A DNA stretch of 8,072 nt from Methanothrix sp. (GTDB taxonomy: Archaea > Halobacteriota > Methanosarcinia > Methanotrichales > Methanotrichaceae). The notes under the pieces were generated by a model. That model was not told the DNA's origin. It saw only the letters and a list, made by a program, of their open reading frames with translations, and searched no databases. The stretch spans positions 1 to 8,072 of the forward strand of contig JALNZQ010000116.1 in the NCBI GenBank assembly GCA_023229165.1, in the 5' to 3' direction. The translations under genes were made by a program, and so were the position numbers. This document shows positions 1 to 5,445 of this stretch, in pieces (the first letter of the stretch is position 1; every line of letters starts with the position of its first letter).

Positions 1-553
1 AGACGGCATCGATACCCCGAAGGGCCCCCAGGCCTAAGAGCAATCCCGAGACGCCGATTATGCCCCCGCAGGGCTCATTCTCATGAAAGACGACCTCCTT
101 TTGTTTCATCTCCTCCACAAGCTCGATACTTGTGGCCGCTCCCATGACTGTGGGCTTGTCCACGAACTGGCCGGTACCGTAGCCCCCCAGAGCATAGATC
201 CTCTTTACATGAAAGCTCTGGGCGATGTCTAGGAAGATGCTGCAAAGCTCGTAGTGCCCCTCGTTAGTGGCACTCTGATAGTCGCCTATGAGGATGAGCA
301 GATCCGGCTCATCGTTCTTGCCATGATAGGCATATATCTCATTTCGGACCTGCTTGATGGTGCCGTCCTCTTTTACCATCACCTGTGGCGGAAAATGAGG
401 TGAGTAGATCTCGATGATCTTCTCAGCCTTGAGCTCTTCCACCATGTGATCGGCTACTAGCTTTCCCACGTGGCCCACGCCCGGCAGACCCTCAACAAGA
501 ATTGGGTCCTTAAGGGTTACTTCTTTGATACGGGAAACCAGAGTCTCCTTCAT
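1..553 (-). CDS. PAC2-family protein (proteasome-assembly-chaperone-like), C-terminus cut by window edge
   Basis: This reading frame starts at ATG 553 and stays open to the left edge, giving 184 codons without a stop; the C-terminus lies outside the window. The N-terminus contains the glycine-rich stretch VEGLPGVGHVGKLVADH, typical of the PAC2 fold, and further on come LLILIGDYQS, YALGGYGTG and GGIIGVSGLLLG, which are characteristic of archaeal PAC2 / COG2047 proteins. In eukaryotes and some archaea, family members chaperone assembly of the 20S proteasome alpha ring; the role of this particular paralogue is inferred only from the family. The start is well supported: a strong Shine-Dalgarno AGGAGG lies 4 nt upstream (558-563), inside the end of Nop10, and the ATG overlaps the Nop10 stop in an ATGA junction, so the two are translationally coupled. 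Whether a C-terminal HbYX proteasome-docking motif exists cannot be seen. Confidence 0.88.
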   Translation of the reverse strand, partial: MKETLVSRIKEVTLKDPILVEGLPGVGHVGKLVADHMVEELKAEKIIEIYSPHFPPQVMVKEDGTIKQVRNEIYAYHGKNDEPDLLILIGDYQSATNEGHYELCSIFLDIAQSFHVKRIYALGGYGTGQFVDKPTVMGAATSIELVEEMKQKEVVFHENEPCGGIIGVSGLLLGLGALRGIDAV

Positions 554-711
554 TTTGCCTCCTGGCCGAGAACTCTCCGATACTTGCCGTAAGGGTCATC
601 GGGAGAGAATCTGGCGGGCTTGGTAATAGTAGTATGGCCCCCACAGATGGAGCAGATATCCTTTAGGGTGTAGCGGCTGCAGGCCGTACACCTCAGGATT
701 TTGGATCTCAT
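550..711 (-). CDS. nop10: Nop10-like H/ACA ribonucleoprotein subunit
   Basis: A 53-residue protein beginning MRSKILRCTACSRYTL, with one zinc ribbon built from C8-x2-C11 and C20-x2-C23, followed by the conserved C-terminal helix region PARFSPDDPYGKYRR. This is the archaeal Nop10 signature at the usual family size of about 50-60 residues. Nop10 joins Cbf5, Gar1 and L7Ae in the H/ACA ribonucleoprotein, which makes pseudouridine in rRNA and helps hold the Cbf5 active site. The gene overlaps its upstream neighbour aIF2-alpha and its downstream neighbour PAC2 by ATGA junctions at both ends, so it sits in the middle of an operon and should be translationally coupled. The order L44e, S27e, aIF2-alpha, Nop10 is a widely conserved archaeal arrangement, which supports the call. 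Confidence 0.95.
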   Translation of the reverse strand: MRSKILRCTACSRYTLKDICSICGGHTTITKPARFSPDDPYGKYRRVLGQEAK

Positions 712-1481
712 GCTTCTCTAAGGAAAGTGCCTTCTCCGCCGTGCTGTTCTATGTATTTCACCACAGCTTGAGCAGACTTCTTGAGAACAGACTCAGCATG
801 CTTGTAATCCGGCGCAGTTACATGAATGCGATAGCGTGGAGCTCCAATATAAGTTATGGAGAGCGTAGCATCTTTGTCTTTGCTGCGTTTGGCCTGTTTG
901 AGGGCTTTACGGATGACATCCACACCATCAGGGGCGGGAGAAGTGATATCCACATAGCCGCTGATGTCGACGGACGGTATCTTGACGTTATCCTTGGAGA
1001 GGCTCTCCAGCATCTTCAAATCTTCTTCCGTCAGATCGACATCCTTCAGGGCATCGACTCCACTGATCGCCGCCTCCTCCATGGCCAGATAGAGGCTGTC
1101 GTACGCTGCCACTAGAACATCAGCGACACGCTTAACGTCCTCGGGCCGATCCTTGTAAGCCATCTCCAGCCATTTCCAGGCTTTTTGATCCGCCTTCCAC
1201 TCCTGAATCTTCTCCCGACGCTGATGCTCATTTACGTCTTTTAGAGAGAGATCGATGTGGTGCCTGGACGTGTCTACATTCAATACCTTGCAGACGATCT
1301 TCTGCCCCTCTCGCACGTGGTCGCGAATGTACTTGATCCATCCGCTGGCCACCTCCGAGATGTGAATCAGGCCCTGCTTACCGGAATACTCGTCCATAGA
1401 GACGAAGGCTCCGAAGTCCACTACCTGAGTCACGGTGCAGACGACTAGAGATCCGAGCTCTGGCCAGCCCTCACGTTGCAT
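708..1481 (-). CDS. eif2a: Translation initiation factor 2 subunit alpha (aIF2-alpha)
   Basis: This 257-residue protein has the usual family length. Residues about 8-84 form an S1-type RNA-binding OB fold (GSLVVCTVTQVVDFGAFV, then GLIHISEVASGWIKYIRDHV, ending DLSLKDV). A central helical domain spans about 85-165, and a C-terminal alpha/beta domain (about 170-257) ends in the typical GTF-x-R. The protein is the alpha subunit of the aIF2 heterotrimer, which delivers initiator Met-tRNA to the small ribosomal subunit; alpha stabilises the gamma-tRNA complex. S46 lies in the loop equivalent to that carrying Ser51 in eukaryotic eIF2-alpha, but the surrounding residues differ and phosphorylation cannot be inferred. 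The start at ATG 1481 is preceded by a Shine-Dalgarno-like GAGTGATC close to the end of S27e, with a 6-nt intergenic gap. The stop overlaps the Nop10 start. Confidence 0.97.
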   Translation of the reverse strand: MQREGWPELGSLVVCTVTQVVDFGAFVSMDEYSGKQGLIHISEVASGWIKYIRDHVREGQKIVCKVLNVDTSRHHIDLSLKDVNEHQRREKIQEWKADQKAWKWLEMAYKDRPEDVKRVADVLVAAYDSLYLAMEEAAISGVDALKDVDLTEEDLKMLESLSKDNVKIPSVDISGYVDITSPAPDGVDVIRKALKQAKRSKDKDATLSITYIGAPRYRIHVTAPDYKHAESVLKKSAQAVVKYIEQHGGEGTFLREA

Positions 1482-1487
1482 TATAGA

Positions 1488-1655
1488 TCACTCTAATACT
1501 TCTACTACGGCGGTCTTGATCTCAGCCTTGCCGCCAGTGGGCTCTGCAAGCGTGCGCCCGCAGACCAGGCATTTGACAACCGTAGAGGCATGAGCGAATA
1601 TGACCTGCACGTTCTCGCAGTCGTTGCACTTTACCTTGACGAACTTGGATGGCAA
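1488..1655 (-). CDS. rps27e: Ribosomal protein S27e (zinc-ribbon), TTG start
   Basis: A 55-residue protein starting (M)PSKFVKVKC, with four cysteines in two pairs (C10-x2-C13 and C29-x2-C32) that form the zinc ribbon of the small-subunit protein S27e. Between them lie ENVQVIFAHASTVVKC and after them GRTLAEPTGGKA, all typical of archaeal S27e. The only plausible start is TTG at 1655, 2 nt beyond the L44e stop and 6 nt downstream of a strong GGAGGG. There is no ATG or GTG at an equivalent position, and the family N-terminus matches this start. The gene is shorter than an automatic 60-codon cut-off and uses a rare start, so it is easily missed. It lies between L44e and aIF2-alpha as in many euryarchaea. 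Confidence 0.94.
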   Translation of the reverse strand: MPSKFVKVKCNDCENVQVIFAHASTVVKCLVCGRTLAEPTGGKAEIKTAVVEVLE

Positions 1656-1657
1656 AT

Positions 1658-1939
1658 TTATCCCTCCACCAGATCGAACTTGCCGGCCCTAAAGCCTGGT
1701 CGGTTGTGAGCCTTCTTGCAAGTGTTGCAGCGGTAGCGCAGATTCAGCCTCTTGACGGGCTTGTCGCCGCCCGGCACTTTAGAGAACTTGCCCTGATTTC
1801 CAATTCCATTGGCCCGCGCCTTCTGCCTCACGATACGAGTCATCGAGGAAGCCCGGCCTTTTCTCACCCTCTCCACAGTTTGGGGGGTATGCTTTTTACA
1901 GAACGGACAGTAAGCGTTAAGCTTTTTTGGCATCTTCAC
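1658..1939 (-). CDS. rpl44e: Ribosomal protein L44e
   Basis: A 93-residue basic protein with the L44e zinc-binding pattern: C11-x2-C14 near the N-terminus (YCPFCKKHTPQTVERVRKG) and C71-x2-C74 near the C-terminus (RYRCNTCKKAH), followed by PGFRAGKFDLVE. It is a large-subunit protein located near the E-site. The start is taken as GTG 1939, giving MKMPKKLNAYC. The alternative is the ATG two codons downstream (1933), which would give MPKK. The Shine-Dalgarno-like GAGATGAT lies about 5 nt before the GTG and 11 nt before the ATG, favouring the GTG. Only 6 nt separate the gene from the GINS stop upstream, so it is probably cotranscribed with GINS. Confidence 0.96.
   Translation of the reverse strand: MKMPKKLNAYCPFCKKHTPQTVERVRKGRASSMTRIVRQKARANGIGNQGKFSKVPGGDKPVKRLNLRYRCNTCKKAHNRPGFRAGKFDLVEG
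1662..1667 (-). promoter_or_regulatory. Shine-Dalgarno of S27e, decides the TTG start
   Basis: On the minus strand GGAGGG lies 6 nt before the TTG at 1655, inside the last codons of L44e. It matches the anti-Shine-Dalgarno 3' end of archaeal 16S rRNA well and makes the TTG the credible start. Confidence 0.75.
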
Positions 1940-1945
1940 AACGTA

Positions 1946-2527
1946 TCATCTCTCAATCTTCACTTCAGAAGCTAATTTTTTGTTGCGCAGATTTCTGGCG
2001 TGAACGGCCGGGAGCACAGCCACATCATCCTTCCCGAGAAGGTAATTTCTCCCGTCAACTCCCACGAACAGAGGAACACTATCCAGCAACCGCACAATTT
2101 CGTATTCCCGAGATATATCTTTCTTGCCCGTTAAAGGCCTTTCGGTGTGAGCCACATGGGCTAAGATGACCTCGCGACCGGAGGCAATGGCTGAGAGCAT
2201 CTGCCGGTAGATCTCCTCCTCCTCCTCGGTCATGCCCAGTAGAACCTCTTCCCGAGAAGCGGATCTAGCACTGCGTAGCGCCCGGCGGACTATCTTTTTC
2301 ACCCTCTGGTCGATGAGCTTATTGACGCTGTTCTTCTCGCTCTTGAGGGTATCTTGCAGAATCTGAGCCTCTACGCTGAAGGGGTCCACTACCTGTGAGA
2401 GCTCCTGCCCCAGGCCGACCAAATAAACGCCCACCTGCTGGTAAAAGTCCTTATCCAGATGCTGAAGCTCCGCGGATTTGCGCTCCTCTCGAAGCGCATT
2501 GGCCAGATCCAATTCTTCCACCTTCAT
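1946..2527 (-). CDS. GINS complex subunit, Gins51/Sld5-Psf1-like
   Basis: A 193-residue protein with an N-terminal helical GINS A-domain (about 1-135, including DFYQQVGVYL, a central basic helix RVKKIVRRALRSA and an acidic TEEEEEIYRQML) and a small C-terminal B-domain of beta character (about 145-193; PLFVGVDGRNYLLGKDDVAVLPAVHARNLRNKKLA). This A-then-B order is that of archaeal Gins51 (Gins15). In archaea it works as a homotetramer, or with Gins23, bridging MCM helicase, the GAN/Cdc45-like nuclease and primase at the fork. Location next to priS is common in euryarchaea and agrees with the role. Length is typical. The start is ATG 2527; the preceding CAGGGGC is only a weak Shine-Dalgarno, and a TATA-like box lies 38 nt upstream, so GINS probably has its own promoter as well as readthrough from priS. 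Confidence 0.88.
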   Translation of the reverse strand: MKVEELDLANALREERKSAELQHLDKDFYQQVGVYLVGLGQELSQVVDPFSVEAQILQDTLKSEKNSVNKLIDQRVKKIVRRALRSARSASREEVLLGMTEEEEEIYRQMLSAIASGREVILAHVAHTERPLTGKKDISREYEIVRLLDSVPLFVGVDGRNYLLGKDDVAVLPAVHARNLRNKKLASEVKIER

Positions 2528-2560
2528 GCCCCTGCGCGGGCCTGTTATCTGAGATCAAAT

Positions 2561-2570
2561 AATATATAGA
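2561..2570 (-). promoter_or_regulatory. TATA-like promoter for GINS and the downstream translation genes
   Basis: In the 43-bp gap between priS and GINS the minus strand reads TCTATATATT, a good archaeal TATA-like element in otherwise GC-rich surroundings. Its centre lies about 38 nt upstream of the GINS ATG. This predicts a transcript start near 2539 and a leader of about a dozen nucleotides. It is the only gap of this size inside the leftward block. Confidence 0.55.
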
Positions 2571-3791
2571 TTAATGCTTTGTACGCGCCTCTCCCACGCC
2601 CCGCGCCATGAGAAAGACGGCGACACAGGCCGGAAGCTCCGTCGGACCCTCCGCCAGATTGAAGCTTTCGCCTTTCATCTGAGTTTTGAAGGGCTTTAAT
2701 ATCTGCAGCGGCACGGCCTCATCCCCGAAGACCACGGCATCTTGCAGAGGATCAAAGTCGTCGAGGTCGCGAAGCAAGAGGGGCGTCACACGCATTCCCG
2801 AGCCGCCGTGCAGGCTGCCGGGACAGCGAATCAGCCGGCGCACGTCGGCCGTCACCGGCTCGTCGGTCTCGCCCCGCTCCTCATCTAAATTGAAGCCCAC
2901 CTTCACGCCCTCGCCGTCCAAGAACTCCACGAGAAGGAGCTTCCAGATAGCGGCACTGCCCCGAAAAAGGTCCAGATTTCCCCGAGAAATCTCATCCAAT
3001 ACATTTTCACCCTGCAGGCTTTTGTAAAAGCTGGCGGCTTTTTTGGGTCCGATGCCCTTTCGTTTCGATAGAACCGCGATAGCTTCCGCTTCGTTCAAGC
3101 AGCGCAGATCTTCGACAAAGGAGATGATGGATCGATTGATCCTGCCACCCCAGCCCGCCGCTCCCGCGGAGGGCGCACGGAGCCGAAAAGCCCGATCTTT
3201 CCCCCAGTCGCCCTCCATTGGGGCCATGTGGATGAACCGATCCATGTCCAGGCCCCGGCCCGCCAGATAGTCCACAATTTCGCGTCGCTCATCGCCGCCG
3301 AAACTAAAGACGCGCGGGTCTCGGACGTGAATGTGATAGCCACGGCCTCCGGAAAAGACGACACTCATTTTGCTCTCGCTAAAGCCGAAGTCGGATAAAA
3401 GAAATGTCAGCAGCTTTTGCGTCTCCTTCTTTACCAATTCCAGCATCTCACTGTAGCTCCTGGGCGCATTTCTCAGGTGATCGGCATCCAGGTCGAAGAT
3501 GAGATCGGAGCCCTGCCAGAGCTTCTCTTTCATGGTCGGAGCGCCGGGCCGCTGGTAGTAAGCGGCAGAGTGATAGACGTGGCGCGGCACCATTGCCCGC
3601 ACATAATCGACCAGCTCGCCGCGCGAGAAGAAGGACTTGTGCCGGCGCATGCCGGAGTCGTCGAAAAAGAGAAAGCCCCACTCTCGAGAGGCAAGGCTGG
3701 GCGGGGCATCCAGGGATGATTCAATGTAATAGCCCCGGAACTTGGAGACCAGGAAATTAAAGGTTAGAGCGTTCAACCTCCCACCTTCCAT
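2571..3791 (-). CDS. priS: DNA primase small (catalytic) subunit PriS
   Basis: A 406-residue archaeal/eukaryotic-type primase that synthesises RNA/DNA primers with the large subunit PriL. Numbered from the chosen start, the metal-binding pair lies in FDLDADH (D100, D102), the nucleotide-binding motif is SGGRGYHIHV (S147-H153), and the third catalytic Asp is in DEPVTADVRRLIR (D310), followed by PGSLHGGSG (S326, H328). The N-terminus LTFNFLVSKFRGYY followed by SREWGFLFF is typical. A start at 3842 is possible but places 17 atypical residues before the conserved region, deep inside the upstream nitrilase. I prefer ATG 3791, preceded by AGAGGT. A TTG at 3776 is a second alternative, although the GGAGG directly abutting it is too close. 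Even at 3791 the gene overlaps the nitrilase 3' end by 35 nt, implying coupling. The residue after HG is usually Lys in homologues I recall; here it is Gly. Confidence 0.95.
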   Translation of the reverse strand: MEGGRLNALTFNFLVSKFRGYYIESSLDAPPSLASREWGFLFFDDSGMRRHKSFFSRGELVDYVRAMVPRHVYHSAAYYQRPGAPTMKEKLWQGSDLIFDLDADHLRNAPRSYSEMLELVKKETQKLLTFLLSDFGFSESKMSVVFSGGRGYHIHVRDPRVFSFGGDERREIVDYLAGRGLDMDRFIHMAPMEGDWGKDRAFRLRAPSAGAAGWGGRINRSIISFVEDLRCLNEAEAIAVLSKRKGIGPKKAASFYKSLQGENVLDEISRGNLDLFRGSAAIWKLLLVEFLDGEGVKVGFNLDEERGETDEPVTADVRRLIRCPGSLHGGSGMRVTPLLLRDLDDFDPLQDAVVFGDEAVPLQILKPFKTQMKGESFNLAEGPTELPACVAVFLMARGVGEARTKH

Positions 3792-4527
3792 AGACCTCTG
3801 GCCGGCGATCGGCAAAACAAGAAACCTCGCGACGAAAAGCATCCCTATCAGCCAGGTCGATATCGGCCCAGATCAAAGCTTCCTCAGAGCCGGCCTCCGC
3901 CAAAATTTGGCCGCGAGCATCGATGATCAAAGAGCCCCCGCCGCGAGCCCAGTTGCAGGCCAGATGAGGCATCTGGTTTTCGATGGCCCGGGCCATGGCC
4001 AGCGTGCGCCATTGCTCGCGCCGCAGCTTTGGAAACTGGGCCACCGTGACCAGAAAATCTGCGCCCTGCAGGGCAAGGATGCGCGCCACCTCAGGAAAAC
4101 GCAGGTCGTAGCAGATCTCCAGCCCCGCCCGGCCACACTTCGTATCTATGGGCGAGATGATGTCTCCTCCATCGAAGTGCTCCTTCTCTGCGCCGAAGGG
4201 ATGGATCTTGGAGCGAAGCTGCAGGCCGCCCGAGTCAAGGCTGAAGCCCAGATTCTGCCGGCCGCTGCGAAGCGAGCCGATGAAAAGGCAATTGTGCTCC
4301 TCTGCCAGGGCCCGAAAGGGATCAAGCGATGGATAGGGCGAATAGTCCTCAGCCGAGGAGGAAGACTGCAAAGAGGGCTCGTAGCAAAAGCCGGTCAAGA
4401 AGAGCTCAGGAAATACCAGGATCTCTGCGCCTTCGGCTAAGGCCGCGCCAGCCATCTGCATTGCTCGGGTGATGTTTTTATCGGGATGACAGGACTCTAC
4501 GGAAAGCTGGAGGCAAGCGGCTTTCAT
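3757..4527 (-). CDS. Carbon-nitrogen hydrolase (nitrilase superfamily, probable amidase)
   Basis: This 256-residue protein begins MKAACLQLSVE and has the nitrilase-superfamily fold and Cys-Glu-Lys triad: E41 in FPELFLTGF, K107 in RSKIHPFG, and C139 in LEICYDLRFPE. Later conserved stretches include AQFPKLRREQW, MARAIENQ and CNWARGGGSLIID. Length and motifs match the Nit/omega-amidase-like soluble cytoplasmic amidases, which hydrolyse C-N bonds of small amides. The substrate cannot be read from sequence; omega-amidase or a metabolite-repair role is possible. The start ATG 4527 has no Shine-Dalgarno, but a TATA-like element centred about 26 nt upstream predicts leaderless or nearly leaderless mRNA. 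The gene is first in the leftward block and overlaps priS, although no functional link to replication is evident. Confidence 0.9.
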   Translation of the reverse strand: MKAACLQLSVESCHPDKNITRAMQMAGAALAEGAEILVFPELFLTGFCYEPSLQSSSSAEDYSPYPSLDPFRALAEEHNCLFIGSLRSGRQNLGFSLDSGGLQLRSKIHPFGAEKEHFDGGDIISPIDTKCGRAGLEICYDLRFPEVARILALQGADFLVTVAQFPKLRREQWRTLAMARAIENQMPHLACNWARGGGSLIIDARGQILAEAGSEEALIWADIDLADRDAFRREVSCFADRRPEVYGRWEVERSNL

Positions 4528-4548
4528 ATCAAAAATAGGGCAAGTTCG

Positions 4549-4556
4549 TATATATT
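4549..4556. promoter_or_regulatory. Shared TATA element between divergent nitrilase and channel genes
   Basis: The near-symmetric TATATATT sits in the 66-bp gap between divergent genes. Its centre is about 26 nt from the nitrilase ATG (4527), the spacing of a leaderless start, and about 41 nt from the channel ATG (4594), which leaves a leader of roughly 15 nt containing GAGGT 4 nt before that ATG. No other equally good TATA-like element is seen in the gap; ACATATC at about 4565-4571 is weaker. One TBP site may therefore serve both directions. Confidence 0.55.
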
Positions 4557-4593
4557 AAGATAGACATATCAAGTCGAATACAGCGAGGTCGAA

Positions 4594-5394
4594 ATGGCCA
4601 AGAGCTACAAGCTGCGCATTTACGAGATCCTGGAAACAACCGATGCCGAAGACAAAACGGCAGAGGCAGTAAATCTCTTTATGCTGGTGCTGGTGGTTCT
4701 CAATGTCACAGCCGTGGTTCTGGAAACCGTGGAGAGCATCTATCTGGCCAATAAAGCTCTGTTCCATTACTTTGCGGACATATCTGTAATAGTATTCACC
4801 ATTGAATACATTTTGCGCATATGGTCTTGCGATGTAGACCCGAAATACAGGCATCCTTTCTCAGGAAGGCTTCGTTTCGCTCTGACTCCTTTGTCTCTGA
4901 TAGACCTTCTGGTAATATTGCCGACTTATGTCATACTGGCCTTTCCCGAGGATCATATGCTTTTGCGAAGCCTTCGCGTGCTCTGGACCTTCCGGCTGCT
5001 CAAGCTCAGCCGCTACTCAGAGTCCCTGCAGACCATAACGGATGTGGTTCGCTCCCAACAACGCGAGCTGGCCATGAGCTTCTCTGCCATCATGTTCTTC
5101 ATGGTGCTGTCCTCGACTGTAATTTATTTCCTGGAGCATGAGGCCCAGCCGCAGCATTTTCCGGACATCCCTGCCACCATGTGGTGGGCGGTGCTGACCA
5201 TGACCACCGTCGGCGAAAATTTTTATCCCATAACCCCCCTGGGAAAGCTGGCAGGCGGGCTGATTATAATTTTAGGCGTGGCCACCTTTGCGCTGCCTAC
5301 ATCCATTCTCACCTCCGGCTTCGTGGAGGAGCTGGAGAGACGCCGGGAGGAGAAGGAAGCCGCCGAGAAAGAGAGCCTTGACGAAGGCCCATAG
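4594..5394 (+). CDS. Voltage-gated-channel-family protein with non-canonical pore filter (TVGENF)
   Basis: A 266-residue six-transmembrane channel subunit. Hydrophobic segments at about 26-44 (S1), 58-77 (S2), 95-117 (S3), 122-141 (S4), 158-180 (S5) and 217-243 (S6), with a pore helix at about 191-205, match a KvAP-like subunit. S4 carries R125, R128, R134, K137 and R140 at three-residue spacing, but W131 replaces one charge. The filter is the surprise: TMTTVGENFYPITP (G207, E208, N209), with no YG or GYGD, unlike the otherwise similar adjacent paralogue. The arrangement resembles the TIGET filter of cyclic-nucleotide-gated channels, or NaK's TVGDGNF, both weakly selective. There is no cyclic-nucleotide-binding or RCK domain; the tail is a short charged helix (ELERRREEKEAAEKE). 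Likely a cation channel of altered selectivity in the cytoplasmic membrane, or a subunit that works only with its neighbour. Start ATG 4594 has GAGGT 4 nt upstream. Confidence 0.9.
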   Translation: MAKSYKLRIYEILETTDAEDKTAEAVNLFMLVLVVLNVTAVVLETVESIYLANKALFHYFADISVIVFTIEYILRIWSCDVDPKYRHPFSGRLRFALTPLSLIDLLVILPTYVILAFPEDHMLLRSLRVLWTFRLLKLSRYSESLQTITDVVRSQQRELAMSFSAIMFFMVLSSTVIYFLEHEAQPQHFPDIPATMWWAVLTMTTVGENFYPITPLGKLAGGLIIILGVATFALPTSILTSGFVEELERRREEKEAAEKESLDEGP

Positions 5395-5402
5395 ATTGTA
5401 CT

Positions 5403-5417
5403 GGAAAGATTTTAAAT
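5403..5417 (+). promoter_or_regulatory. BRE/TATA-like promoter of the second channel gene
   Basis: GGAAAG (5403-5408, BRE-like) is followed by TTTTAAAT (5410-5417). A TATA centre near 5413 predicts transcription from about 5440, just before ATG 5446 and downstream of the ATG at 5416. It therefore supports the shorter start for the second channel and independent expression of the two paralogues. Confidence 0.5.
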
Positions 5418-5445
5418 GCAAAGCGGCACTCCACAATTCTCGGCA

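Noticed and set aside
741..1115. Plus-strand open frame opposite aIF2-alpha
   Set aside because: Antisense shadow of a clearly recognised gene, without its own motifs or ribosome-binding site.
3792..3842. N-terminal extension of priS to ATG 3842
   Set aside because: Adds 17 residues not resembling the family and lies deep in the nitrilase gene; ATG 3791 is nearer the conserved region.
3742..4440. Long 232-codon plus-strand frame opposite the nitrilase
   Set aside because: A GC-rich antisense shadow; the opposite strand has an intact catalytic triad and family motifs.
5200..5225. Frameshift or sequencing error as the cause of the odd filter
   Set aside because: The frame continues with YPITPLGK and S6 exactly as in the paralogue, so only an in-frame change fits.
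5416..5445. Ten-residue N-terminal extension of the second channel
   Set aside because: The ATG falls inside a likely TATA box, and the paralogue's start aligns exactly with ATG 5446.
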